Shown here piece after piece: positions 8,084 through 15,292 of a DNA stretch of 19,412 nt; within the stretch, counting starts at the first letter, position 1; each line of letters opens with the position of its first letter. The stretch lies in assembly GCA_012515695.1 (NCBI GenBank), contig JAAYXX010000348.1:1-19412 (forward strand), written 5' to 3'. The translations under genes and the position numbers were made by a program. This DNA comes from Chloroflexota bacterium. GTDB taxonomy: Bacteria; Chloroflexota; Anaerolineae; UBA1429. The notes under the pieces are model-generated. The model did no database searches and had not been told where the DNA came from. It was given only the letters and a program-made list of their open reading frames with translations.

Positions 8084-9166
8084 TCATGCGCCCTGCCCCC
8101 GCATCCATGCGCCCACCGCCTCGAAACGCTCGAGCGGCACTCGAATGCCGTCCGCCGCAACCCACAAGCAGAAATTCGCCCGCCGCAATCGCGGCGTATA
8201 CAGCGCATCCAGCGCCACGGGAATCTCGTCCAGCGGGGCCAGGATGAAAATGCTGGGGTCCAGAATCCCCACCAGGATAGTGTCCTCGCCCAATACGTCC
8301 AGCGCCAGTTCCCAGGGGGTGTCGCCCGTAGGCGGCGGGGTCAGCGCATGGATGCCGTCCAGCCCGGTCTGCTTGATCGGCTCCAGAATGTCATGCACGT
8401 GACCGCACATATGCACCAGCGCGGTTTTGTTCGCCGCATGTACCGCCTGCACAAAATCCCGCACATGAGGGCCGTTGTAGCGCCGGTAAATGTCCGGGCT
8501 GATGAAAAAGGTGCTCGTGTTCTCGCATAGGATCAACACGTCACACGGCCCACGGGCCAGCAGATCAAACTCTTGCATCTGCCGCTCGTGCATCACCCGC
8601 ATCAGGGCTTCCATCTCTTGCCGGTGGTCGTGCAGCAAATAGTAAAAGTTCTGCGTGCCCATGTCGAACTCGAGCAGGCGCGGGATGGTAGACGAAGGGC
8701 AATAGCGGGTGACAATGCCGTCGCCCCCGATCAGCGCGTTTGTCTCGCGAAAAACCGGCGCGTCGTCCCGCTCGACATACCGCGCCCCCTCCCACAACTC
8801 GCGGTACAGGCCGACATCTTCCAACGTGCTCACGGGGAAACGCGTGGGGTGAGCGCCCGTTCGCTCCCACACGAGCCGCGCCCCGCCCGCGACCAACTCG
8901 GTGATCTGGCGGCTCCCCTCCTGGCGAGTCGTCACCTCGACCCCGGCGGGCCACTCTAGCGTGGGTGAAGCGAAATCCACCCCAGTTCCCCACCCGTTAA
9001 GCAGCAAGATCTCGCACCCCACATGGCGGTAGAAATCCAACCCCGACATGCCCGCCAGCCCCTCAGGCAGCCCACCCAATGTCGCATCATCTACCAGCGT
9101 AGTCCATGCCGGTCGATCGGCAGGTTCCTTGTGCATGATCGCCGTAAGCCGCTCGCGTCCGTTCAT
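8084..9166 (-). CDS. URO-D/MtaA-like protein with intact zinc-site motif
   Basis: 360-aa member of the uroporphyrinogen decarboxylase superfamily, which includes heme-pathway HemE and the corrinoid:coenzyme methyltransferases (MtaA/MtbA type). Start 9166 (MNGRERLTAIMHKEPADRPAW) is chosen for the GGAGGG site just upstream; the longer frame to 9259 runs through the promoter. It has H252-M-C254-G and C333, the H-x-C ... C pattern that binds zinc in the methyltransferase branch, with similar spacing (C to C 79 residues). The N-terminal Arg-rich substrate motif expected of true HemE is not apparent. A thiol or corrinoid methyl-transfer role is therefore more likely than heme synthesis. No corrinoid-binding protein is in the window. 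It has its own divergent promoter facing cutA. Confidence 0.85.
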   Translation of the reverse strand: MNGRERLTAIMHKEPADRPAWTTLVDDATLGGLPEGLAGMSGLDFYRHVGCEILLLNGWGTGVDFASPTLEWPAGVEVTTRQEGSRQITELVAGGARLVWERTGAHPTRFPVSTLEDVGLYRELWEGARYVERDDAPVFRETNALIGGDGIVTRYCPSSTIPRLLEFDMGTQNFYYLLHDHRQEMEALMRVMHERQMQEFDLLARGPCDVLILCENTSTFFISPDIYRRYNGPHVRDFVQAVHAANKTALVHMCGHVHDILEPIKQTGLDGIHALTPPPTGDTPWELALDVLGEDTILVGILDPSIFILAPLDEIPVALDALYTPRLRRANFCLWVAADGIRVPLERFEAVGAWMRGQGA

Positions 9167-9218
9167 CGTCCCTCCATGCCCCCAGGCTGCGCAACTGGGC
9201 CGCCGTGATGGTGCTGTT

Positions 9219-9231
9219 ATAGCGACGCTAT
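9219..9231. promoter_or_regulatory. Operator-like palindrome at the URO-D-like promoter
   Basis: Perfect inverted repeat ATAGCG-A-CGCTAT overlapping the downstream edge of the -10 box of the - strand promoter at 9230-9259, around the expected transcription start. The position suits a repressor site. No candidate regulator gene is in the window. Confidence 0.4.
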
Positions 9232-9259
9232 TATGGCGCAGAGCCAGCCTCCCAGTCAA
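9230..9259 (-). promoter_or_regulatory. Sigma70-type promoter for the URO-D-like gene
   Basis: On the - strand: TTGACT, 18-nt spacer, CATAAT. Five of six bases match consensus in each box. It lies about 65 nt upstream of the 9166 start and is divergent from the cutA promoter. Confidence 0.6.
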
Positions 9260-9282
9260 CCGCCAGCCAGCCCGCGTGCGCT

Positions 9283-9312
9283 TTTACGTCTAGCAGGAAA
9301 TGTCGGTATAAT
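9283..9312 (+). promoter_or_regulatory. Sigma70-type promoter for cutA
   Basis: TTTACG, 18-nt spacer, perfect TATAAT at 9307-9312. Transcription from here gives a leader of about 100 nt before the cutA start at 9423. It stands back to back with the URO-D-like promoter, about 24 nt apart. Confidence 0.6.
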
Positions 9313-9422
9313 AAGGACACGGGATCATCCCGGGCGATGCCATCTGGTGCAACGCGTGTGATTCGTACTGGTCCGCTGCTGTCACCGGCAGCGCAGAGCA
9401 TCCACAGGAAAGGATGGCAAGA

Positions 9423-9746
9423 ATGAATGAGAACGTGCTGATCTTTGTCACCGTTGGTTCAACCGAAGAAGGGAAGAAAATCAGCCAGGCGTTGATAGAG
9501 GATAGACTGGCCGCTTGCGTCTCGATCATCTGGCCGGTAACGTCTACCTTCCGATGGGAAGGGGATATCTGCGAAGAAACGGAAGGCTTGTTGATGATCA
9601 AAACCATGTCTGCGCGCCTGGAACGCATCATCCACCGCGTCAAGGAGCTGCACAGCTACGAAACGCCGGAAATCATCGCCATGCCCGTGGCGGGCGGCTC
9701 GGAGGAATACCTGCGCTGGATCAGCGGCGAGGTCGGCAACAAATAG
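9423..9746 (+). CDS. cutA: CutA1 divalent-cation tolerance family protein
   Basis: 107-aa CutA1 protein, a small cytoplasmic trimeric protein with a PII-like fold, linked to copper/divalent-ion tolerance in enterobacteria although its molecular role is unsettled. Family signatures are visible in order: FVTVGSTEEGKKISQALIED, RLAACVSI, STFRWEGDI, ETEGLLMIKT, then SYETPEIIAMPV and EEYLRWI. Length is normal for the family. The ATG at 9423 is preferred over the in-frame ATG at 9414 because the AGGAAAGG ribosome site (9406-9413) ends 9 nt before 9423 but abuts 9414 with no spacing. The gene is single, with its own promoter and a strong hairpin after it, so it is not part of the sugar operons. Confidence 0.95.
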   Translation: MNENVLIFVTVGSTEEGKKISQALIEDRLAACVSIIWPVTSTFRWEGDICEETEGLLMIKTMSARLERIIHRVKELHSYETPEIIAMPVAGGSEEYLRWISGEVGNK

Positions 9747-9776
9747 CCCCCGCCGACTGTAGACGCAACTCGCTCG

Positions 9777-9814
9777 ACCCAAGCCCCTCAGGACGAACCC
9801 TGAGGGGCTTGGGT
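9777..9814. terminator. Bidirectional hairpin terminator
   Basis: A perfect 16-bp stem (ACCCAAGCCCCTCAGG paired with CCTGAGGGGCTTGGGT, 6-nt loop) lies between convergent cutA (+) and the mannonate-dehydratase-like gene (-). No T-run follows on either strand, but strength and placement support a shared terminator. Confidence 0.8.
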
Positions 9815-9834
9815 ATCTCATCACGCGCCGTCAG

Positions 9835-11073
9835 CTAGGGCTTGACGACAGTGCCGTCCAAGCGACGAATCTCCGGCCACGCACCGTTGTAGATATGCTC
9901 AGGGAACGGGTACTTGGCCGCCAGCTTTTCATCAATATCGATCCCCAGGCCCGGCTTGTCGTTCGCCCACATGCAACCATCGCGCACTTCGGGGCACCCA
10001 GGAAAGACTTCTTGCGTCTTTTCCGGGAACAGGCTCAACTCTTGAATGCCAAAGTTGGATACGGCCAGGTCCAGGTGCATGTTGACCGCGTGTCCCACCG
10101 GCGAAACATCGCCAGGGCCATGCCACGCCGTCCGCACGCCCATGAACTCGCAAAAAGCCGCCAGCTTGCGCGCCATGCTCAACCCGCCAATATCCGAGAT
10201 ATGCACCCGAATAAAGTCAATCAGCCGCTCGCGAATCAAGGGCACATACTCGGCCTGGTTCACGAACAACTCACCCATCGCCAACGGCGTTGACGTCTGC
10301 TGCCGCACCATGCGGAAATAATCATTGTCTTCGGGAGCGAACAGGTCTTCGAGGAAGAACAGCCGATAGGGTTCGACGGCCTTCGCCAGCCACACACCCT
10401 GAATCGGTGGGATGCGCTCGTGGACATCGTGCAGCAATTCCACATCGTCCCCCACGGTGTTCCGCAGATGCTCCAGCAGCTTGGGCACTGTGCGCACATA
10501 CGGGGTCGGTTCCCACGTTCGCGGCTGGTGCGGATTCAGCGCCACCACCGTGGGCACGCTCCGCCCGCCATACGTCTCATAGCCGGGAATCGCCATCTGC
10601 ACGCGAATGTAGCGGAAACCCTTTTCCATGAATTTGCGAACGTTGTCTTCCACTTCCGTCAGGCTATTACCAGAGGCGTGCGTGTACACGGGCACAGCCT
10701 CACGGCACTTGCCGCCCAGCAACTGATACAGGGGCATGTTTGCGCGCTTGGCCTTGATGTCCCATAGCGCCTGATCCAGACCGCTCAGGGCGTTATTCAG
10801 CACCGGACCGCTCCGCCAGTAGGAACTGACGTAGGCCGCCTGCCACAAATCCTCGATGCGGTCCACGTCGCGACCGATGGCGAAAGGTTTGAGATAGTTT
10901 TCGATGGCCGCCGCTACCGCCAGCGGGCGCTGGGTGAATGTGGCGCACCCCAGGCCGTACAGACCCGGCTCGCTGGTCAGTACCTTGACGACCACCAGCC
11001 GAATGCCATTGGGAGCCGTAAGGATCGTCTGGACATCAGTGATCTTGATGGTTGGTTCTCCACGTTCTGACAT
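9835..11073 (-). CDS. manD: Enolase-superfamily D-mannonate dehydratase-like (ManD/RspA type)
   Basis: 412-aa mandelate-racemase/enolase superfamily enzyme of the ManD group, which dehydrates D-mannonate (some members D-gluconate, often weakly) to 2-keto-3-deoxygluconate. The start at 11073 is backed by an AGGAG site; the ORF continues to 11124 without one. Capping-domain motifs are TFTQRPLAVAAAIENYLKP and IGRDVDRIEDLWQ. The barrel carries metal ligands D216 (HDVH), E242 (FFLEDLF) and E268 (MGELF), with candidate acid/bases H218 and H318 (WHGPGDVSPVG) and Y165. From memory, this spacing equals that of characterised ManD enzymes with a constant offset of six. It is divergent from the aldose epimerase gene. 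The link to uronate or mannonate breakdown fits the mannosidases nearby, but the substrate is inferred. Confidence 0.88.
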   Translation of the reverse strand: MSERGEPTIKITDVQTILTAPNGIRLVVVKVLTSEPGLYGLGCATFTQRPLAVAAAIENYLKPFAIGRDVDRIEDLWQAAYVSSYWRSGPVLNNALSGLDQALWDIKAKRANMPLYQLLGGKCREAVPVYTHASGNSLTEVEDNVRKFMEKGFRYIRVQMAIPGYETYGGRSVPTVVALNPHQPRTWEPTPYVRTVPKLLEHLRNTVGDDVELLHDVHERIPPIQGVWLAKAVEPYRLFFLEDLFAPEDNDYFRMVRQQTSTPLAMGELFVNQAEYVPLIRERLIDFIRVHISDIGGLSMARKLAAFCEFMGVRTAWHGPGDVSPVGHAVNMHLDLAVSNFGIQELSLFPEKTQEVFPGCPEVRDGCMWANDKPGLGIDIDEKLAAKYPFPEHIYNGAWPEIRRLDGTVVKP

Positions 11074-11279
11074 GTTGGTCTCCTGTAATATTGTGTTTTG
11101 GTGCGCTATCGTCCGCCGATACAATCATCACGCGCCGCCGATTACCCGGACCTCGTGGGCCGCACTTTGGACGAGTCCGCCGCGCTGCCCCCCGCCCGAT
11201 GGCTCTCGACAACTTGCGGGTTCAAGCAATGCTCCAACTCCGCCCCGTCGGGCAATGCCCCCGTTCTCCCGTTTGTCTC

Positions 11280-11308
11280 TGGTCTAACAAGGGGGATAGC
11301 AGTATAAT
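11280..11308 (+). promoter_or_regulatory. Candidate promoter for the aldose epimerase gene
   Basis: A perfect -10 TATAAT (11303-11308) lies 42 nt before the ATG, with a poor -35 (TGGTCT, 17-nt spacer). The rest of the 276-bp divergent gap to the ManD-like gene shows no other clear signal apart from AT-rich sequence next to the ManD-like ribosome site. Confidence 0.4.
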
Positions 11309-11349
11309 GGCCCCAACTCGTATCCGAGCATACAAAAGGAGAGATACCT

Positions 11350-12315
11350 ATGAGCCTTTTCAGCTATCGCCGCGACCAGCACGCGGAAACCGGTCAGCCT
11401 AGCATCCACCTGAGCGCCCCAGATGAGCGAGCCAGTGCCCAGATCGCCCCGGAAGCGGGCTGCAATCTCTTGTCGTTCCAGGTGGAGGGCACGGAATACA
11501 TCTATGCCCGCCCCGCCGCCAGCGTTCTCAAGCTGCTGGGCACGCCCATTCTCTACCCCATGCCTAACCGTGTGCGTGACGGCCAGTTCACGTTTGAAGG
11601 GCGCACGTTCACCTTCCCCACGAACATGGGCGGCCACTTTATCCACGGCCTTGTCCGTGAACAGCCCTGGCAGATGGACGAACCGGTCGCCTCGGACGAC
11701 AGCGTCGCCTGCACGGCCCGCATCCGCTTCGCCCCTGGAACGGATCTCTACAAGCTGTTCCCAATTCGGAACACGCTAGAGGTCACCTATACCCTCAAGA
11801 CCGACTCGATCCGCATGGATTGGCGAGTGCAGAACGACGACGAGCAACAACGCCTGCCCTTTGGCCTGGCGATTCACCCCTACTTCCCCATCATCGGCCC
11901 CCGCGAGTCCGTTCGCATCCAGGTTCCCGCCGCCAAATGGATGGAGGCCGAGAACCTCATGCCCACGGGCCGCCTGCTAGACCTGAACGATGGGCCTGCG
12001 GATCTGCGTCAACCTGTCTCACTGGCCGCGCTGAATCTGGATGATGTGTTCTGGGGAATGCAGAGCGACGCACCGGCCACCATCTACTTTGACAGCATCG
12101 GCAGAACGCTGACCCTGGGCGCCGACGATTGGTTCACCCACGTCGTGGTCTACACCCCCCAGGGGCAGCCCTACTTCTGCATCGAAAACCAGTCCTGCTC
12201 CACGGACGCGCACAACCTTTACGCGCAGGGGCTACAAAGGGCCGCCCACCTGTCCATCCTCGACCCGGGCCAGTCCTTTGCGACCTGGCTCGAATGGCGC
12301 GTCGCCAGCCAATAA
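11350..12315 (+). CDS. Aldose 1-epimerase (galactose mutarotase) family protein
   Basis: 321-aa galactose-mutarotase-like protein, interconverting alpha and beta anomers of free or phosphorylated aldoses. The ATG at 11350 follows an AAGGAGA site. Family hallmarks appear in order: YPMPNRVRDGQFTF (N73-R74), GGHFIHGLV (H99), FGLAIHPYF (catalytic-acid His H176), DDVF (D231-D232) and CIENQSCSTDA with the probable catalytic base E279. Length is normal and there is no signal peptide, so it is cytoplasmic. It is transcribed away from the ManD-like gene from its own -10 box. Its role would be to feed beta-mannose or another released sugar into the correct anomer for the next enzyme. A glucose-6-phosphate-1-epimerase-like substrate cannot be excluded. 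Confidence 0.92.
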   Translation: MSLFSYRRDQHAETGQPSIHLSAPDERASAQIAPEAGCNLLSFQVEGTEYIYARPAASVLKLLGTPILYPMPNRVRDGQFTFEGRTFTFPTNMGGHFIHGLVREQPWQMDEPVASDDSVACTARIRFAPGTDLYKLFPIRNTLEVTYTLKTDSIRMDWRVQNDDEQQRLPFGLAIHPYFPIIGPRESVRIQVPAAKWMEAENLMPTGRLLDLNDGPADLRQPVSLAALNLDDVFWGMQSDAPATIYFDSIGRTLTLGADDWFTHVVVYTPQGQPYFCIENQSCSTDAHNLYAQGLQRAAHLSILDPGQSFATWLEWRVASQ

Positions 12316-12357
12316 CCGGGCTTTGGCCTCAACAGGGTGCGTCGCCCATATGGCCCC

Positions 12358-12372
12358 AGGGCGGCGCGCCCT
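12358..12372 (+). terminator. Weak hairpin after the aldose epimerase gene
   Basis: AGGGCG-GCG-CGCCCT, a 6-bp stem with a 3-nt loop followed by TT, 42 nt past the stop. It is the only terminator candidate before the next promoter. Confidence 0.3.
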
Positions 12373-12501
12373 TTCGCCATCCACGACGCCTCCCCCATTC
12401 TATCCTCCTGCCAACGCAAGTCAATCGCGCCGACACTCGCGGGCAGCTCGTAGCCGCGCCCAACGATGAACATACCCGCTACCAGTCACTCCCGCAGACT
12501 T

Positions 12502-12530
12502 TTGACAATCCCCCCCATTGGCGCTATCCT
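12502..12530 (+). promoter_or_regulatory. Sigma70-type promoter for the kinase/URO-D-like operon
   Basis: Perfect TTGACA, 17-nt spacer, TATCCT. It lies 58 nt upstream of the kinase start. A TCCTC-CGT-GAGGA hairpin overlaps the -10 and start region. The preceding intergenic bases (12373-12501) show nothing recognisable. Confidence 0.65.
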
Positions 12531-12587
12531 CCGTGAGGAGCATAGCACACAGCTATCACATCCTCACCAACCATCAAACGAGGCAGC

Positions 12588-13214
12588 ATGTCAGCAGAGC
12601 GCGCAAAACCCCTGGTCATCGGCATAGCAGGAGGTAGCGCCAGCGGCAAGACAACCCTTGCAAAACGGCTGGCCGATTCCCTGAGCGATTTGCGGGTGGA
12701 AGTTTTCGCGATGGACCGCTATTTCCGCCCGGTCAAGCCCCAAATGGTCGCCCCGTTCACTCGCATCGTCTACGAAGACCATAACTCGCCAGATTCGTTC
12801 GACCTGGCGCAACTGGTCCACGACCTGGATGAGCGGCTGGCCGCGCCAACGCCACCGCAGATCATTATCGTCGAGGGCCTGATGACTTTGCAGGATGACG
12901 CCATCCGCTCGCGGCTCGATCTGCGCCTTTTCATAGATGTCCAATCCGATGAGCGCATCGTGCGCCGCCTAAAGCGCAACATGGCCCGCGGCATGGACAT
13001 GGACGAGATCGCCACCTTTTACCTCGATTCGGTGCGCTATCGCCATCAAGAGTATGTAGAACCCTCTCGCTGGCACGCCGACCTGGTGCTCAACGGCTCG
13101 CAGCCATCGGAAACGGCCCTGCAACTCGTCCTGGAATGGATACGCCATCACGCGCCGCCCGCCCACGCGGACGGCGACTCATACAACGTCAACCCGCACT
13201 ACGCAGGAGAATAA
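12588..13214 (+). CDS. Uridine kinase-like P-loop kinase (PRK/URK family)
   Basis: 208-aa cytoplasmic P-loop kinase of the uridine kinase / phosphoribulokinase family. The Walker A motif GGSASGKT spans residues 15-22. Other conserved points are VFAMDRYFRP (D43, catalytic/substrate Asp), HNSPDSFDLAQL (the NHPDAFD-like substrate loop, 65-76), IIIVEGLMTL (E96), the lid arginines RIVRRLKRNMARGMD and EPSRWHADLVLNG near the end. It phosphorylates uridine or another hydroxylated small molecule; in this setting a sugar-related substrate is equally possible. It has a consensus promoter, a weak GAGG ribosome site 4 nt before the ATG, and a stop one nt before the next gene's ATG, so translation of the two is probably coupled. 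Confidence 0.88.
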   Translation: MSAERAKPLVIGIAGGSASGKTTLAKRLADSLSDLRVEVFAMDRYFRPVKPQMVAPFTRIVYEDHNSPDSFDLAQLVHDLDERLAAPTPPQIIIVEGLMTLQDDAIRSRLDLRLFIDVQSDERIVRRLKRNMARGMDMDEIATFYLDSVRYRHQEYVEPSRWHADLVLNGSQPSETALQLVLEWIRHHAPPAHADGDSYNVNPHYAGE

Positions 13215-13215
13215 C

Positions 13216-14202
13216 ATGTCATCTCAACCCAACCTCACTCCAAAAGAGCGGTTCATTGCCGCGCTCGAGCATCGCCCTATCATCGGACGTGTGCCGCACT
13301 TTGAACTGGTCTTTTTCCTGACGATGGAAGCCTTTGGCAAGGTTCACCCTACACACCGCCACTATGCCCAGTGGGACCAAATGTCCGAAGATGAGCGCAT
13401 TTTGCACCGCAGCGAGATGGCCGACATCTATATCATGACGGCGGAACGCTACGAACATGACGCCATTTTCATCCACCCCAACCCCACCAGCATGGATGAA
13501 ACCCAGCGCCTGATCGACTTGATCCGGCAGCGAACGGGTGACCGCTACTTTTTAATGATGCACGGCGACGCCACCTATTCCATCCCCGACGGCAACACAA
13601 TGGAGGAATGGTCCGTCTGGCTATACGAGAACCTCGACAAAGTCAAGGCCAAGGCCGACCGCATGGTGGACGAGCAACTGGAACGAGGCCGCATCTTGCA
13701 GCAACATGGCGGCTTGGACGGGTTCGCGCTCTGCTCCGACTATTGCTTCAATAACGGCCCATTCCTTCGCCCGGCCATGTTCCGCGAGGTGGTTACGCCC
13801 TACCTCACCCGCCTGATCGCCGGGCAGCGAGAGATGGGCTTTTACGTCATCAAACATACCGACGGCAACATCATGCCCATCCTTGACCAGTTGGTGGAGG
13901 CCCGCCCCCATGCCCTGCACTCGCTGGACCCGCAGGGGGGCATCGACATCGCCGAGGTCAAGCGCCTGTATGGGGATCAGGTGGCGCTCATTGGCAACGT
14001 GAACTGTGGTCTACTCAGCACCGGCACCGACGAGGAGGTTGTCGAGTCGGCCCGTTACGCGCTCAAGCACGGCATGCCCGGCGGCGGTTACGTGTTCGCC
14101 ACCAGCAACTGCATCTACACCGGCATGCCCCTGGCCCGCTATGACCTGATGCTCGACGTGTGGCGCCGCGAGGGGAACTATACCGAGGCCGACTGGCAAT
14201 AA
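13216..14202 (+). CDS. URO-D-like protein, H-x-D variant
   Basis: 328-aa uroporphyrinogen decarboxylase-superfamily protein, the second in this window and not close to the first. It starts one nt after the kinase stop with AGGAGA (13205-13210) inside the kinase gene as ribosome site. The N-terminal TPKERFIAALEHR is the family opening. Instead of the H-x-C zinc pair it has H214-T-D216-G (VIKHTDGN), later followed by C299 (TSNCIYTG). The barrel strand LIGNVNCGLLSTGTDEEV and end segment MPLARYDLML are typical of the branch. Heme-pathway decarboxylation is unlikely. A methyltransferase or aldolase/decarboxylase-like reaction is possible, and the partner kinase suggests a phosphorylated substrate or product, which is inference only. 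It ends 16 bp from the convergent SDR stop, with no hairpin between. Confidence 0.85.
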   Translation: MSSQPNLTPKERFIAALEHRPIIGRVPHFELVFFLTMEAFGKVHPTHRHYAQWDQMSEDERILHRSEMADIYIMTAERYEHDAIFIHPNPTSMDETQRLIDLIRQRTGDRYFLMMHGDATYSIPDGNTMEEWSVWLYENLDKVKAKADRMVDEQLERGRILQQHGGLDGFALCSDYCFNNGPFLRPAMFREVVTPYLTRLIAGQREMGFYVIKHTDGNIMPILDQLVEARPHALHSLDPQGGIDIAEVKRLYGDQVALIGNVNCGLLSTGTDEEVVESARYALKHGMPGGGYVFATSNCIYTGMPLARYDLMLDVWRREGNYTEADWQ

Positions 14203-14218
14203 GCAGCAAACGGGTGCG

Positions 14219-15253
14219 TTACCCGTCTTTGGCCAACGAAACCCGCCTGACGCGCATGCCAATCCGAAGGAGCACGCTGCCCACCAGCCCCAGGATGAGC
14301 AGCGTGCGCGTCAGCGGATGCGTCTCCAGCCAGCCAGTCACGCTAAAGGGCAATGCGCGCTCGCCAAACCGACCATCTACCCGATCATAGCCCGGCACCG
14401 GCTCGAACAGGTTGCCGGGCATTTCCTCCCCTTCGGCGAGTTCCTCTCCCCTTTGCCCTGTAAACCCCACCTCCCGCAGCGCCAGGCCAAGCAATCCCGG
14501 CGCCAGGCGGTTCACCCACTGCATGGCCTTGGCCGGTAGACCGCATACGATCTCGGAAACAGGGTGCTGCGCGGCGTACAGAATAGCATCTGCCACCACG
14601 CGGGGCTGGTAATAGGGGCGAACTCCCTGCGGTTTGGCCCCCATTTTCGAGCGAGCCACATCGAACAGCGGCGTGTTCACCGACGCGGGCACGATACTCG
14701 TTACACTGATCCAGTAGCCCTCCTTCTGTAGTTCCATCCGCAGGGCTTCCAATAAGCTCGCCGCCCCATGCTTGGAGGCGCTATACGCGCTCTGCAAAGG
14801 CAGGGCGCGGGTCGCTTCGGCAGACGAGATATAGATAAATGCTCCTCGCCCTTCATCCTTCAAATACGGCAATGCTGCCATCGCCGCATAGGCTGCCCCT
14901 ATCAGGTTTACATCCACGACCCGCTTGAACTCTTCAGGGGTGGTCTGCTCGAACGAGGCGTACAGGCTGACGGCAGCCGCCTGCACCCACGTGTCCAGGT
15001 GTCCATACTCGCGCACCGCCCTTTCCGCCACCGCCTTGACCTGTGCAAACTCGGCGGTGTCCGCGGGCACGGCGATCGCGCTGCCGCCTGCTCGCTGTAT
15101 CTGCTCCACCAGCGATTGCAGCCCCTTGCGCTCGCGAGCGGCGGCCACCACCTTTGCGCCCTTGTTCGCCAAGCGCAGAGCCGTCTCGCGTCCTATCCCG
15201 CTGGACGCCCCCATCACCACCACAACCTGACGCTCCACCGGCTTTAGTTCCAT
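14219..15253 (-). CDS. Short-chain dehydrogenase with C-terminal membrane helix
   Basis: 344-aa SDR oxidoreductase. The nucleotide-binding motif GASSGIG is at 15-21, and the catalytic set is N116, S143/S144, Y157 and K161 (YSASK). The usual NAG motif after strand 4 is replaced by QAAAVS (91-96). After the core SDR fold (about 1-250) there is a charged linker (GQRGEELAEGEEMPG). It ends in a hydrophobic helix (about 311-332, LTRTLLILGLVGSVLL) with a basic tail (RVRRVSLAKDG), consistent with a cytoplasmic enzyme tethered to the membrane. A GGGAG site precedes the ATG closely. It is the last gene of an apparent operon behind the lipid kinase (39-bp gap), suggesting a hydrophobic or lipid-linked substrate. 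The substrate is unknown. Confidence 0.9.
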   Translation of the reverse strand: MELKPVERQVVVVMGASSGIGRETALRLANKGAKVVAAARERKGLQSLVEQIQRAGGSAIAVPADTAEFAQVKAVAERAVREYGHLDTWVQAAAVSLYASFEQTTPEEFKRVVDVNLIGAAYAAMAALPYLKDEGRGAFIYISSAEATRALPLQSAYSASKHGAASLLEALRMELQKEGYWISVTSIVPASVNTPLFDVARSKMGAKPQGVRPYYQPRVVADAILYAAQHPVSEIVCGLPAKAMQWVNRLAPGLLGLALREVGFTGQRGEELAEGEEMPGNLFEPVPGYDRVDGRFGERALPFSVTGWLETHPLTRTLLILGLVGSVLLRIGMRVRRVSLAKDG

Positions 15254-15292
15254 AGGCTCCCTTGTTCGCTCACACCCTTCCCGCCTATCCTG

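Noticed and set aside
8084..9166. HemE (heme-pathway uroporphyrinogen decarboxylase)
   Set aside because: The H-x-C ... C motif and lack of the HemE N-terminal substrate motif point to the methyltransferase-like branch; no other heme gene is nearby.
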